Notes: generated from the letters alone by a model not told the origin. DNA of 64,000 nucleotides from Pseudomonas sp. DTU12.3 (GCF_004124275.1 NZ_CP027218.1:1863501-1927500), one strand, 5' to 3'; counted from the first letter of the stretch, positions 18,561 through 27,959 are shown. Translations and numbers: made by a program.

Positions 18561-19682
18561 ATGCATAACGTCGTCATCAGCGGCACCGGCCTGTATACCC
18601 CGGCCAACAGCATCTCCAACGAAGAGCTGGTGCAGTCTTTCAATACCTATGTCGCCCAGTTCAACGCCGACAACGCCGAGGCCATCGCCAGCGGCGAAGT
18701 CCAGGCCCTGACCGAATCCAGCGCCGCGTTCATCGAAAAAGCCTCGGGCATCAAGAGCCGTTTTGTCATGGACAAGGACGGTATCCTCGATCCGCAACGC
18801 ATGGCCCCGCGCCTGCCGGAGCGTTCCAACGACGAATGGTCGGTACTCTGCCAGATGGCCATCGGCGCTGCCGAACAGGCCCTGCAACGTGCCGGCAAAA
18901 CTGCCGCTGACATCGACGGCGTGATCGTTGCCTGCTCCAACCTGCAACGCGCTTATCCGGCCATCGCCATCGAAGTCCAGGAAGCGCTGGGCATTCAAGG
19001 CTTCGGTTTCGACATGAACGTGGCCTGCTCTTCGGCCACCTTCGGCATTCAGACCGCCGCCAATAGCGTGCAACTGGGTCAGGCCCGGGCGATCCTGATG
19101 GTCAACCCGGAAGTCTGCACCGGTCACCTGAACTTCCGTGACCGCGACAGCCACTTCATCTTCGGCGACGCCGCGACTGCGGTGATCATCGAGCGTGCTG
19201 ACACCGCCACCTCCGAGCATCAGTTCGATGTGGTCAGCACCAAACTGCTGACCAAGTTCTCCAACAACATTCGCAACAACTTCGGTTTCCTCAACCGTGC
19301 GGCGGAAGAGGGCGTCGGTGCCCGCGACAAGCTGTTCGTGCAGGAAGGCCGCAAGGTGTTCAAGGATGTCTGCCCGATGGTCGCCGAGTTGATCAGCGCG
19401 CACCTTGAGGAGAACAAGCTCAACGTTGGCGACGTCAAACGCTTCTGGCTGCACCAGGCCAACCTGAGCATGAACCACCTGATCGTGCGTAAATTGCTCG
19501 GTCGTGAAGCCACCGAAGAAGAAGCACCGGTGATTCTCGATACCTACGCCAACACCAGCTCCGCCGGTTCGGTGATTGCGTTCCACAAATATCAGGATGA
19601 CCTGGCCGCCGGTTCGCTGGCCGTGCTGAGTTCGTTCGGTGCTGGCTACTCGATCGGCAGCGTGATTCTGCGCAAACGTTGA
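18561..19682 (+). CDS. Beta-ketoacyl-ACP synthase III-like (FabH family)
   Basis: This 373-aa thiolase-fold condensing enzyme has the catalytic Cys156 in N-V-A-C-S-S-A-T-F-G, the histidine in W-L-H-Q-A-N-L-S-M-N, and the asparagine in Y-A-N-T-S-S-A-G-S-V. It is longer than E. coli FabH (about 317 aa) and resembles the P. aeruginosa PA3286-type enzyme, which channels octanoyl-CoA from beta-oxidation into fatty-acid synthesis; that specific match is from memory. The ATG at 18561 precedes M-H-N-V-V-I-S-G-T-G, the family N-terminus. Confidence 0.88.
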   Translation: MHNVVISGTGLYTPANSISNEELVQSFNTYVAQFNADNAEAIASGEVQALTESSAAFIEKASGIKSRFVMDKDGILDPQRMAPRLPERSNDEWSVLCQMAIGAAEQALQRAGKTAADIDGVIVACSNLQRAYPAIAIEVQEALGIQGFGFDMNVACSSATFGIQTAANSVQLGQARAILMVNPEVCTGHLNFRDRDSHFIFGDAATAVIIERADTATSEHQFDVVSTKLLTKFSNNIRNNFGFLNRAAEEGVGARDKLFVQEGRKVFKDVCPMVAELISAHLEENKLNVGDVKRFWLHQANLSMNHLIVRKLLGREATEEEAPVILDTYANTSSAGSVIAFHKYQDDLAAGSLAVLSSFGAGYSIGSVILRKR

Positions 19683-19693
19683 TTGCGCCTTAA

Positions 19694-19757
19694 AGATCGC
19701 AACCTTCGGCAGCTCCTACACTGATCTTTGTAGGAGCTGCCGCAGGCTGCGATCTTT
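19694..19757. repeat. REP pair (GTAGGAGCTGCCGCAGGCTG family)
   Basis: Inverted copies GATCGCAACCTTCGGCAGCT and GTAGGAGCTGCCGCAGGCTG are separated by about 10 bp between the FabH-like gene and the sigma factor gene. Confidence 0.88.
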
Positions 19758-19777
19758 TGCTTTTAGAGAGGTAATGC

Positions 19778-20392
19778 ATGGCCGCAACGGACGACACTCA
19801 ACTGCTCGAACGCCTGCTGGCCGGAGAGCAAAAAGCTTTCAAGGAACTGGTCAGCACCTACCAGAGCGCCATGCGCGCTGTCGCGTATGCCATCGTCGGG
19901 CAACGTCACGTCGAAGAAGTGGTGCAGGACGCCTGGCTGTCCGTGGTGCGCCATATTGGCAGCTTCGAAGGCCGCTCCAGTCTCAAGACCTGGCTGCTGA
20001 CCATTACCGCCAACGCCGCCAAAGGCCGTTACAAGCAAAATCGCCGTGAAGTCTTGATGGACGATCTGCCGTCACCTCATGGCGGCATTGACGACGACCG
20101 CTTTTCCCCTGGCGATGGGCATTGGCTGATCGCCCCGTTCGCCTGGCATCAGGACACCCCCGAAGCGCTGCTCACCGAAAGCGAATTGCGTGAGTGTCTG
20201 GAGCACACGCTGCTCAGTCTGTCGGAACTGCAAAGCAGTGTTTTGCTGCTGCGTGAACGTCAGGGGCTGGAGCTGGAAGAGATCTGTAATCTTCTGGAGA
20301 TCTCGCTCTCCAATGTCCGTGTGCTGCTGCATCGTGCGCGGCTGAAAGTCTTCGCCACGGTGGAGCATTTTGAGGAGACCGGCGAATGCTGA
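19778..20392 (+). CDS. Sigma-70 family (ECF-type) RNA polymerase sigma factor
   Basis: This 204-aa sigma factor has region 2 at about 20-90 (A-F-K-E-L-V-S-T-Y-Q..., then V-V-Q-D-A-W-L-S-V-V-R-H, then F-E-G-R-S-S-L-K-T-W-L-L-T-I) and region 4 near 145-195 (L-E-E-I-C-N-L-L-E-I-S-L-S-N-V-R-V-L-L-H-R-A-R). The linker is longer than usual (about 90-140). The stop overlaps by 7 bp the start of a zinc-binding anti-sigma gene, so the two are co-translated. The stress signal is unknown. Confidence 0.92.
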   Translation: MAATDDTQLLERLLAGEQKAFKELVSTYQSAMRAVAYAIVGQRHVEEVVQDAWLSVVRHIGSFEGRSSLKTWLLTITANAAKGRYKQNRREVLMDDLPSPHGGIDDDRFSPGDGHWLIAPFAWHQDTPEALLTESELRECLEHTLLSLSELQSSVLLLRERQGLELEEICNLLEISLSNVRVLLHRARLKVFATVEHFEETGEC

Positions 20393-20625
20393 CGTGTAAA
20401 GAACAAGTGGCGCGTTCCAGCGACTATCTCGATGGCCAGTTGAGCTTTCGGGAAAAACTGATGGTGCGTCATCACCTGATGTTCTGCCCCAATTGCCGAC
20501 GTTTCATTCGTCAGATGAAATTGATGCAGGCCACGCTGAAGGCCATGCCGGAGAAACCGCAAGAGGGCGTCGACGCCCTGGCTGAACGCCTGGCCGAACA
20601 GCGCCGCAAAGACAACTCCCTGTAG
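20386..20625 (+). CDS. Anti-sigma factor, zinc-finger (zf-HC2) type
   Basis: This 79-aa soluble protein carries the HC2 signature: a cysteine at position 4 region (M-L-T-C-K-E-Q), then H-H-L-M-F-C-P-N-C. Typical ZAS domains bind zinc through such H-x3-C-x2-C ligands and clamp the cognate ECF sigma factor. There is no membrane segment, so the regulator is cytosolic, possibly redox- or metal-responsive. It overlaps the sigma gene by 7 bp. Confidence 0.9.
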   Translation: MLTCKEQVARSSDYLDGQLSFREKLMVRHHLMFCPNCRRFIRQMKLMQATLKAMPEKPQEGVDALAERLAEQRRKDNSL

Positions 20626-20677
20626 GCGCTGCCGAAAACTGCAATCTGCGAAAACCAGATCAAAACACCATCTCCCG

Positions 20678-20761
20678 GTAGGAGCTGCCGAAGGCTGCGA
20701 TCTTTTGATCTTGCTTTTAAAAAGACAGATCAAAAGATCGCAGCCTTCGGCAGCTCCTACA
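20678..20761. repeat. REP pair (GTAGGAGCTGCCGAAGGCTG variant)
   Basis: Inverted copies GTAGGAGCTGCCGAAGGCTG and CAGCCTTCGGCAGCTCCTAC flank GATCTTTTGATCTTGC... A/T-rich DNA, between the convergent anti-sigma and porin genes. Confidence 0.9.
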
Positions 20762-20839
20762 GGGGGGATAGTGTGGCGCGGGGGGAACGAACGGATGATG
20801 GGGATCGTTCCGCCCACGCCTGGCTATGAGGTAAAACGC

Positions 20840-22171
20840 TTAGAACTTGGCTTCCGCGTCCAGTTGCAGAGTGTTGATGTCCGAATCGGTCTTCTTCAGG
20901 CTGGCGTTGGTGTAGTCGGAGTTCGCCATGAAGTACGTCGCGCCGAGCGTGAAGTTCTTGTCCAGCTCGTAGCTGACTTTCAACTTGCTGCCGCGCGAAC
21001 CGGTGTAGCCGTTGGCGAAGTCGGAGTCGGTGAAGGCACCGACCACGGCGTTGCGCTGCACATCGCGGTAGTTGTAGTCGACGTTGAAGCCGTACAGTTT
21101 CGATTTCACACCGGCCAGCCAGCCAGTGTCCTGATCGGTGCTGGCGTCGCTGTTATTCACGTACTGACCGTAGATCGCCAAAGGTACCGGCAGGTTGGCG
21201 AAGTCGATCTGACCGAAACCTTCATACAGCTTGAAGGTTTCGTTCGGGCTGTTGCCGTTGACGGCCAGCGCGCAAGGTGCGGTGACGGTGCCCGAAGTCG
21301 GGCAGGCGCTGTCCTTGTCGTTGTCGTAGGAATAAATACTGCCGCCCAGGGTCATTTTCACGCTGTCGGTGATAGCGAAACGCGCACCCAATTGGCCAGT
21401 GTAGAGACGCAAGTCGTGTTTGAACTGCACGCCTTCGCCGTCAACGTTGTCTTTGAGGGTGTAGTGACCGGCGCTACCGAACAGTTCGGTGCTGCCGCTC
21501 AGCGGATACTTGTAAGTGACCGCCAGACCTTCCGGGTTGATATCGCTGTCCCAGATGATGTCGCCCATGCTGACCCACGGCTGGGCCATTTTACCGGCGA
21601 TCAGGTGCAAGTTCTTGACCGCGTCAGGGTGATAGTCGACGTAACCGAGGTCGAGCCAGATCTGCTTTTTGTCGAAGTAGTTGTTGAGATCCTGGTTGGT
21701 CGAACGGGCGTCGTCGCTGCTGCCGGTGGCGACACGAATGCCGGTGTCCACTTGCGGATTGATTTCGCTGTAGGCGCCCAGACGTGCGCGGATGCGCTGA
21801 CGGTCCTGGTCTTTGCTGTTGGGCACGCCATCGTTGTGCACGGTTTCTTCACGAAAGCGCACATCACCCTTGAACTGGGTCTTGGCAGCCCACGCCAGTT
21901 TCTGATCGAAAAGGCTTTGTTCGTCGTTCTTCTTCGCGACGGCCGCGACTTGTTGATTGGTCTCTTGCTGCGCCTGCTGCGCGATTTGCTGCTCCTTCTG
22001 ATCCTTCGCCAGCTCGGTTTGCAGTTCTACGTACTGCGCCTGGGAAATGGAACCGTTAGCCTTGAGCATGTCGAGCAGTTTGGCGTCGACTGCGGCACTG
22101 GCCGGAACACTCATGGCCAGCAACAGGCCACCGCACAGGGCCGCCGCAGTTTTCGTGGAAGCAAGACGCAT
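20840..22171 (-). CDS. Putative outer-membrane porin
   Basis: This 443-aa protein has a signal peptide (about 1-26, ending S-V-P-A-S-A), a short N-terminal coiled stretch rich in Q/A/E (about 45-75), then a beta-barrel with many alternating strands and the terminal F of outer-membrane proteins (L-Q-L-D-A-E-A-K-F). ATG 22171 starts the signal peptide; the upstream frame to 22342 is not coding-like. The N-terminal coiled coil plus barrel matches the family called putative porin. Substrate unknown. Confidence 0.88.
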   Translation of the reverse strand: MRLASTKTAAALCGGLLLAMSVPASAAVDAKLLDMLKANGSISQAQYVELQTELAKDQKEQQIAQQAQQETNQQVAAVAKKNDEQSLFDQKLAWAAKTQFKGDVRFREETVHNDGVPNSKDQDRQRIRARLGAYSEINPQVDTGIRVATGSSDDARSTNQDLNNYFDKKQIWLDLGYVDYHPDAVKNLHLIAGKMAQPWVSMGDIIWDSDINPEGLAVTYKYPLSGSTELFGSAGHYTLKDNVDGEGVQFKHDLRLYTGQLGARFAITDSVKMTLGGSIYSYDNDKDSACPTSGTVTAPCALAVNGNSPNETFKLYEGFGQIDFANLPVPLAIYGQYVNNSDASTDQDTGWLAGVKSKLYGFNVDYNYRDVQRNAVVGAFTDSDFANGYTGSRGSKLKVSYELDKNFTLGATYFMANSDYTNASLKKTDSDINTLQLDAEAKF

Positions 22172-22453
22172 AGCAATCTCCGAAGATGAGAGGGGATGGC
22201 TGAACCATCCTGGGCACAACCGACGGTTTAACGTCGGAAAACAGTGTCCGGGTAGAACCCGGCGCTCTAAAAACAGGCGCCAGTATCGCGATGGTTTATG
22301 ACAGCGCAGTGGCACAGTGATGGCAGGATGATGACGATACAAAATGGCCGTGAACTATTGATCTAGAGCGCTGTCGCCCGAATGCGGGTGTGCAATGCAG
22401 CGCAATCGGCGATACTCGCCGAGCGCTGAAGTCCTGTTGTGGAGAGCCCGTCG

Positions 22454-23578
22454 ATGCCGTTGCAACGCCTGCAAAATCTGTCAGAAATCGCCCCGGCCAG
22501 CTGGGATGCACTGGTGCCGGAGAACCAGCCGTTCCTGCGTCATGCGTTTCTCAGCGCGCTGGAGGACAGCGCAAGTGTTGGCCCCCACACCGGTTGGCAA
22601 GCGGAACATTTGCTGCACGTCGAAGGCGATCGGCTGATTGCCGCGTTACCCAGCTATCGCAAGTGGCATTCCTACGGCGAGTACGTGTTCGATCATGGCT
22701 GGGCCGATGCCTGCGCCCGCGCCGGCATCGATTACTACCCCAAACTATTGACTGCCGTGCCCTTCAGCCCGGTCAGCGGTCCACGGCTGTTGGCGGCCAG
22801 CGTCGAGGATGGTTTCGAACTGCTCAAGAGCCTGCCGGGGTATCTGGAAATCGAAGGGCTTTCCAGCGCGCACATCAACTTCACCGACCCGTTCACCGAT
22901 GCTGCGATGGCCGAGCAACCGGGCTGGCTGCAACGCATCGGCTGTCAGTACCACTGGCAGAATCGTGGTTATCGCGACTTTCAGGATTTTCTCGATGTGC
23001 TCAGTTCGCGCAAGCGCAAACAGATGCGCAAGGAACGCGAGCAGGTGGCAGGGCAGGGTTTCGAGTTTGAATGGCTGGAGGGGCGCGAACTGGACGAGGC
23101 GCAGTGGGATTTTGTCTACGCCTGCTACGCCAACACCTATGCAGTGCGCCGGCAAACGCCTTATCTGACGCGGGAGTTTTTCAGTTTGCTCGCAGAACGT
23201 ATGCCGGAATCGATCCGGGTGGTGCTGGCCAGGCACGGCTCACGGCCGGTGGCGATGGCGTTCAGTCTGGTCGGTGGTGACAGTTTCTACGGGCGTTATT
23301 GGGGCTGTCTGGCCGAGTTCGACCGGCTGCACTTTGAAACCTGTTTCTATCAGGGCATGGACTATGCGATTGCCCACGGCTTTCAGCGTTTCGACGCGGG
23401 TGCTCAGGGTGAGCACAAACTGATTCGCGGGTTTGAACCGGTGATCACGCATTCCTGGCACTACCTGCGTCATCCGGGATTGAAAGCTGCGGTCAAAGAC
23501 TTCCTGCACCAGGAGCGTGCGGGTGTACTAGCGTATGCGCAGGAGGCCGTTGCGGCACTTCCTTACAAACAGGGTTAA
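22454..23578 (+). CDS. GNAT/FemAB-like acyltransferase (COG3146, DUF482)
   Basis: This 374-aa protein matches the peptidogalycan-biosynthesis-like family with a FemAB/GNAT double fold: W-D-A-L-V-P-E-N-Q-P-F-L-R-H-A-F-L near the start, Y-G-E-Y-V-F-D-H-G-W-A in the first third, R-K-R-K-Q-M-R-K-E-R centrally, and G-R-Y-W-G-C-L-A-E-F-D-R-L-H-F-E-T-C-F-Y-Q-G in the second fold. The start at 22454 follows GGAGAG. The natural substrate is not established. Confidence 0.85.
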   Translation: MPLQRLQNLSEIAPASWDALVPENQPFLRHAFLSALEDSASVGPHTGWQAEHLLHVEGDRLIAALPSYRKWHSYGEYVFDHGWADACARAGIDYYPKLLTAVPFSPVSGPRLLAASVEDGFELLKSLPGYLEIEGLSSAHINFTDPFTDAAMAEQPGWLQRIGCQYHWQNRGYRDFQDFLDVLSSRKRKQMRKEREQVAGQGFEFEWLEGRELDEAQWDFVYACYANTYAVRRQTPYLTREFFSLLAERMPESIRVVLARHGSRPVAMAFSLVGGDSFYGRYWGCLAEFDRLHFETCFYQGMDYAIAHGFQRFDAGAQGEHKLIRGFEPVITHSWHYLRHPGLKAAVKDFLHQERAGVLAYAQEAVAALPYKQG

Positions 23579-23620
23579 GCACTGACGTCGCGCGCTACAC
23601 CGCAAAATAGCTGCTGACAG

Positions 23621-23648
23621 CAAGGCCCGACGATTTGCTCGGGCCTTG
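23621..23648 (+). terminator. Hairpin terminator without a strong T-run
   Basis: CAAGGCCCGA/TCGGGCCTTG forms a perfect 10-bp stem with an 8-nt loop, 43 bp after the acyltransferase stop. It could also end the minus-strand secreted-protein pair. Confidence 0.7.
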
Positions 23649-23673
23649 CGTGTTCAACTATTAATACACTCGA

Positions 23674-24012
23674 TTACCAGCTTGCACCCGCTACGCAATT
23701 GGCTAACCCTTTCTGTGAGGATACCTTGTTGAAATCCCCAAGAGTGGCGATCGAAGAATAATAATAAATCATCAGATTTGGTTTTTTTGCGACCTGACAG
23801 GTATATATGAACTCTGGGCGGTCACATTGGATTTTCCCCGTGTTAGCGTTGGCAGAACAATTTAGTTCGGGGCGAACTTCAGATAGTGCTTCGCCCATGT
23901 TGAACTGTATCGGCGAATCACTATTAACGGTTGGTGCGAGCATGGCCGAAGCAAAGCCCGAATAAGTTGCAATGATCAGTGCCGCGGTGATGAAACTTTT
24001 GGAATACTTCAT
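23674..24012 (-). CDS. Small secreted cysteine-containing protein, 112 aa
   Basis: This 112-aa protein has a signal peptide (M-K-Y-S-K-S-F-I-T-A-A-L-I-I-A-T, cleavage likely after A-S-A), then four cysteines in E-L-N-C, K-I-Q-C, I-Y-T-C and L-A-N-C that could form disulfides in the periplasm. No family is recognised. ATG 24012 is chosen because it begins the signal peptide; it lies 5 bp after the upstream partner's stop, so the two small genes form an operon. Confidence 0.7.
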   Translation of the reverse strand: MKYSKSFITAALIIATYSGFASAMLAPTVNSDSPIQFNMGEALSEVRPELNCSANANTGKIQCDRPEFIYTCQVAKKPNLMIYYYSSIATLGDFNKVSSQKGLANCVAGASW

Positions 24013-24017
24013 TTTAC

Positions 24018-24287
24018 TTACCACTCCCAGTGGGTGCCGTTATCTTCATATACCCAGACCTTGCATTTCCTCAAGTCCAGTGCCTTGGCGGACTCGGTCT
24101 CCATGAACGCTTCGGCGGTAGGGGCGTTACTTTGGAAAGCCTTAAGTTTCCAGATGTGCATTTTAAAGTCTTCGCTGTATTGCATGCAGCGGTAAACATT
24201 AGTGCTGTTATCACCGGCAACAGCGTGGCTTTGCATCAGACCGGTAGTCAGTGCGATAGCAATAATACTGTTGATTAAAATGTTCAT
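24018..24287 (-). CDS. Small secreted protein, 89 aa
   Basis: This 89-aa protein begins with a signal peptide (M-N-I-L-I-N-S-I-I-A-I-A-L-T-T-G, cleavage near H-A-V-A-G). The mature part has two cysteines (Y-R-C-M-Q and R-K-C-K-V-W) and ends G-T-H-W-E-W. It is the first gene of a two-gene unit with the 112-aa secreted protein. Base composition is lower in GC than the neighbours, which suggests accessory origin. Function unknown. Confidence 0.7.
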   Translation of the reverse strand: MNILINSIIAIALTTGLMQSHAVAGDNSTNVYRCMQYSEDFKMHIWKLKAFQSNAPTAEAFMETESAKALDLRKCKVWVYEDNGTHWEW

Positions 24288-24429
24288 TTCTCAATCCTTG
24301 AGAGAGTCGAGTTTTAGGGGTTGAGTAAGTTGCTTCGGTTTGCGCGATTAAAGGTAATACGTCTAGCGCTTTCTGTCAGCGTTTTCGCTGTTTCAGGATA
24401 TTTTGTTTTGCGCTATGGGTAATATTGTA

Positions 24430-24461
24430 AGGCCGCATTGTTAGTTGCACTAATGCGGCCT
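24430..24461 (-). terminator. Hairpin downstream of aqpZ
   Basis: AGGCCGCATT/AATGCGGCCT, a perfect 10-bp stem with a 12-nt loop, lies 17 bp past the aqpZ stop on the minus strand. There is no long T-run, but its position supports transcription termination. Confidence 0.7.
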
Positions 24462-24478
24462 CTTTAGTTGCGCGATGA

Positions 24479-25174
24479 TCAGTTTTTTTCCTCACCCAGC
24501 CATCGATAAATTCCGCCGCCGACGACTGCACCCAGCAATGGTGCGACCCAGAACATCCACAGTTGCGCAAGCGCCCAACCGCCAACCATCAGCGCCGGTC
24601 CGGTGCTGCGCGCCGGGTTGACCGAGGTATTGGTGACGGGAATCGAGATCAGGTGAATCAGCGTCAATCCCAGCCCGATGGCGATAGGTGCCAGCCCCGG
24701 CGGTGCGCGTTTGTCGGTGGCACCGAGGATGATGATCACGAACATGGCGGTCATCACCAATTCGGTGACGAACCCCGCCGCCATCGAATATTTGCCTGGT
24801 GAGTGCTCGCCATAACCGTTGGAGGCGAGGCCGGCAGCGATATCGAAACCTTCCTTGCCGCTGGCGATGTGCGCGATCAGCGCTGCCGCGAGAATCGCAC
24901 CGAGAACTTGGGCAATGATGTAGGCAGGCAACTCCTTGGCCGGAAAGCGACCACCGACGAACAGACCGACCGAGACGGCCGGGTTGAGGTGACAGCCGCT
25001 GATGTGGCCGATGGCGAATGCCATGGTCAGCACCGTCAGGCCAAACGCCAGGGCGACCCCCAGCACCCCGATTCCCAATGGCGAAGACGCGGCGATAACC
25101 GCACTGCCACAGCCACCCAAAACCAGCCAGAACGTACCCAACAACTCAGTAACTGAACGTTTGAACAGAGACAT
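24479..25174 (-). CDS. aqpZ: Aquaporin Z
   Basis: This 231-aa inner-membrane water channel has six hydrophobic helices and two NPA boxes (C-H-L-N-P-A-V-S and S-V-N-P-A-R-S). The selectivity-filter residues fit AqpZ rather than a glycerol facilitator (short loops, R after the second NPA). ATG 25174 begins [16 protein letters not shown], the family N-terminus; the extension to 25423 is a REP-containing leader. Confidence 0.95.
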   Translation of the reverse strand: MSLFKRSVTELLGTFWLVLGGCGSAVIAASSPLGIGVLGVALAFGLTVLTMAFAIGHISGCHLNPAVSVGLFVGGRFPAKELPAYIIAQVLGAILAAALIAHIASGKEGFDIAAGLASNGYGEHSPGKYSMAAGFVTELVMTAMFVIIILGATDKRAPPGLAPIAIGLGLTLIHLISIPVTNTSVNPARSTGPALMVGGWALAQLWMFWVAPLLGAVVGGGIYRWLGEEKN

Positions 25175-25303
25175 GAGAGAGTCCTTGATAGACGTGCTAT
25201 CGAGACTGCATCGAGTTGTGCGTCCTTGCAGACTTACGACAGGCTCCATTCCGGAACCTTGGCTGAGTACAGCAGGGTTTTTACGGATTTCCAGCGGCCA
25301 CAA

Positions 25304-25346
25304 AAAAACCGCCAGCGCCCGTGGTTGGCGGGCTGTGGCGGTTTTC
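25304..25346 (-). terminator. Terminator of the ABC transporter unit
   Basis: AAAACCGCCA/TGGCGGTTTT forms a perfect 10-bp outer stem, with GCGCCC/GCGGGC pairing inside. On the minus strand the hairpin is followed by a T-run (A-run 25302-25308 on plus). It lies after the ABC gene stop and the REP pair. Confidence 0.8.
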
Positions 25347-25366
25347 AGTGTTGTCGCATGAGTAAA

Positions 25367-25452
25367 GTGGGAGGGGGCTTGCTCCCGAAGGCAGTGTGTC
25401 AGGCAAATGTTCGGTACTGACACACCGCATTCGGGAGCAAGCCCCCTCCCAC
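25367..25452. repeat. REP-like pair, GTGGGAGGGGGCTTGCTCCC type
   Basis: Inverted copies GTGGGAGGGGGCTTGCTCCC and GGGAGCAAGCCCCCTCCCAC are separated by about 45 bp that contain a second small dyad (GTGTCAG/CTGACAC). Confidence 0.88.
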
Positions 25453-25477
25453 TGGCGGAGCTCTGTAGGTCCGATGA

Positions 25478-27310
25478 TCAATCGATCCCGACGAACCCGC
25501 CGGTCTGGTGCGCCCACAGTCGCGAATACAGACCACCATGGGCGAGCAGTTCGGCGTGGCTGCCGCTCTCGGCGATCTTGCCGTTTTCCAGCACAACCAG
25601 CCGATCCATGCGCGCAATGGTCGAGAGCCGGTGCGCAATCGCGATCACGGTTTTGCCTTGCATCAGGGTTTCCAGGCTTTCCTGAATGGCCGCTTCGACC
25701 TCCGAGTCCAGCGCCGAGGTTGCTTCGTCCATGATCAGGATTGGCGCGTCCTTGAGCAGTACCCGCGCAATCGCTATGCGCTGGCGCTGGCCGCCCGACA
25801 GCTTCACGCCGCGCTCGCCGACATGCGCGTCGAACCCGGTGCGTCCTTCGGCATCCGACAGGAGCGCAATGAACTCATCGGCGCGAGCCTTGTGTACAGC
25901 GTCCCACAGCTGCGCATCAGTCGCATCCGGTTTGCCATACAACAAGTTGTCGCGGATCGAACGGTGCAGCAACGAAGTGTCCTGGGTGATCATGCCGATC
26001 CGCGCGCGCAGGCTCTCCTGACCGACTTCGGCAATGTTCTGCCCATCGATCAGGATGCGTCCGCCCTCGACGTCGTACAGGCGCAGCAGCAGGTTGACCA
26101 AGGTCGACTTACCGGCGCCGGACGGCCCGATCAAACCGATCTTTTCCCCCGGTTTGATGTTCAGGTTGAGGTCGCCGATGATCCCGCGCTTCTTGCCGTA
26201 GTGAAAATCCACGTGCTCGAAACGCACTTCGCCACGGGCCACTTCCAGCGGTTTGGCGCCTTCACGATCGGTGACGCTGACCGGTTGCGCGATGGTCTGC
26301 AAACCGTCCTGCACCATGCCGATGTTTTCGAAGATGCCGGTGACCACCCACATGATCCAGCCGGACATGTTGACGATGCGAATCACCAGGCCGGTGGCCA
26401 AGGCAATCGCGCCGACGGTGATCAGCGACTGCGTCCACAACCATAGCGCCAGCGCCGTGGTGCCGACGATCAGCAAACCGTTCATGGTGGTAATTGCCAC
26501 GTCCATGCTGGTGACGACGCGGCCGGCCATCTGCGCTTTGACCGTCTGTTCCTCGATGGCTTCCTTGGCGTAGTGCTGTTCGAAATTGGTGTGGGCGAAC
26601 AGTTTCAGCGTGGCGATGTTGGTGTAGCCGTCGACGATGCGGCCCATCAGTTTCGAGCGCGCGTCGGAGGCTTCCACCGAGCGATCCTTGACCCGTGGCA
26701 CGAAGTAGTAAAGCGCGCCGATGTAGGCGGCGATCCACGTCAGCAGCGGGATCATCAGGCGCCAGTCGGCTTCGGCGAACAACACCAGCGAGCTGATGGC
26801 ATAGATCACCACGTGCCACAGCGCATCCACCGCTTGCACCGCCGAGTCACGCAACGAGTTGCCGGTCTGCATGATGCGTTGGGCGATACGCCCGGCGAAG
26901 TCGTTCTGGAAGAAATTCAGACTCTGCTTGAGCACGTAGCTGTGGTTCTGCCAGCGAATCATGCTGGTCATGCCCGGGCTCAGCGTCTGATGCACCAGCA
27001 GGTCGTGCAGGCCGAAGAAGATCGGCCGCAGCACCAGCGCAACCACCACCATCCACGTCAATTCGAGGGCGTGGTCGCTGAAGAAATTCGGGTTGGGTGT
27101 GCCCTGGGCCAGGTCGATGATGCGGCTCAGGTAGCTGAACAGCGCCACTTCGATCAGCGCGGCGAACAGGCCTACGACGAGCAGGGCGGCGAAACTTGGC
27201 CAGACTTGCTTGAGGTAATAAACATAGAAAGGCCAGACCCGGTCTGGAGGGGACGCCGTCGGAGCGTCGCGGAATATGTCGATCAGTTGTTCGAAACGGC
27301 GATAGAGCAT
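25478..27310 (-). CDS. ABC exporter, fused permease and ATPase
   Basis: This 610-aa half-transporter has a six-helix exporter domain (about 25-340) and a C-terminal nucleotide-binding domain with Walker A G-P-S-G-A-G-K-S (395-402), signature L-S-G-G-Q (504-508) and Walker B I-L-I-M-D-E (524-529), followed by the switch histidine in I-A-H-R-L-S. It works as a dimer. Lipid, drug or peptide export are all possible. It heads the cluster leading to ppi and the hydrolase, but 88 bp separate it from the cyclophilin gene. Confidence 0.92.
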   Translation of the reverse strand: MLYRRFEQLIDIFRDAPTASPPDRVWPFYVYYLKQVWPSFAALLVVGLFAALIEVALFSYLSRIIDLAQGTPNPNFFSDHALELTWMVVVALVLRPIFFGLHDLLVHQTLSPGMTSMIRWQNHSYVLKQSLNFFQNDFAGRIAQRIMQTGNSLRDSAVQAVDALWHVVIYAISSLVLFAEADWRLMIPLLTWIAAYIGALYYFVPRVKDRSVEASDARSKLMGRIVDGYTNIATLKLFAHTNFEQHYAKEAIEEQTVKAQMAGRVVTSMDVAITTMNGLLIVGTTALALWLWTQSLITVGAIALATGLVIRIVNMSGWIMWVVTGIFENIGMVQDGLQTIAQPVSVTDREGAKPLEVARGEVRFEHVDFHYGKKRGIIGDLNLNIKPGEKIGLIGPSGAGKSTLVNLLLRLYDVEGGRILIDGQNIAEVGQESLRARIGMITQDTSLLHRSIRDNLLYGKPDATDAQLWDAVHKARADEFIALLSDAEGRTGFDAHVGERGVKLSGGQRQRIAIARVLLKDAPILIMDEATSALDSEVEAAIQESLETLMQGKTVIAIAHRLSTIARMDRLVVLENGKIAESGSHAELLAHGGLYSRLWAHQTGGFVGID

Positions 27311-27398
27311 CAGATAACCACCCGGAGTACGGGCTCTCCTTTTATCAGTGTGAGCGGCGCGGGATCAGGCCGGCGCCGCTCGATACGCCCTGTACAGC

Positions 27399-27956
27399 TT
27401 AGTCGATGACTTTGGCCGACTTGATGAACACAGGGTCGGAAGGCACGTTTTGCATGCCTTGTTTGGTGGTGGTTGGCGAGTTGACGATGATGTCGACGAC
27501 GTCCATACCTTTGATCACTTTGCCGAACACGGCATAGCCATCGCCCTGGTCGAGGAAGTCGTTGTCCTTGACGTTGATGAAGAACTGGCTGGTCGCCGAA
27601 TCAGGTACGGAAGTGCGAGCCATGGACAAGGTGCCACGAACGTTAGCCAGACCGTTTTTGTGTTCGTTCTTGATTGGAGCCTTGGTTTCTTTTTGCTGCA
27701 TCTGTTGAGTGAAACCGCCGCCCTGGACCATAAAGCCCGGGATCACACGGTGGAAAATCGTGTTGTTGTAAAAGCCGCTGTTCACGTAATCCAGAAAGTT
27801 CTTGGTACTGATCGGTGCCTTGACCGGGTCCAGTTCGATTTCGATCTGGCCGTTGGTGGTGTCCAGCAGCACGTGCGGTGCTTTGGCTGGCGTGGCAGCC
27901 ATCAGGTTGGCGGCAAACAGCACGGTACCAGCGGCGAGGGCGAGTTTTTTCAGCAT
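27399..27956 (-). CDS. Periplasmic peptidyl-prolyl cis-trans isomerase (cyclophilin)
   Basis: This 185-aa cyclophilin has a signal peptide ([20 protein letters not shown], cleavage near residue 20) and the catalytic core [15 protein letters not shown], with [12 protein letters not shown] and Y-A-V-F-G-K-V further on. It corresponds to the PpiA type, helping proline isomerisation in periplasmic proteins. The start is 3 bp after the alpha/beta hydrolase stop, so it is co-transcribed. Confidence 0.92.
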   Translation of the reverse strand: MLKKLALAAGTVLFAANLMAATPAKAPHVLLDTTNGQIEIELDPVKAPISTKNFLDYVNSGFYNNTIFHRVIPGFMVQGGGFTQQMQQKETKAPIKNEHKNGLANVRGTLSMARTSVPDSATSQFFINVKDNDFLDQGDGYAVFGKVIKGMDVVDIIVNSPTTTKQGMQNVPSDPVFIKSAKVID

Positions 27957-27959
27957 GGG

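Noticed and set aside
20705..22189. 494-aa plus-strand frame opposite the porin
   Set aside because: Shadow frame; it begins inside a REP pair and lacks protein-like motifs.
26573..27409. 278-aa plus-strand frame opposite the ABC exporter
   Set aside because: Complement of the transporter membrane domain; histidine/glutamine-rich shadow translation.
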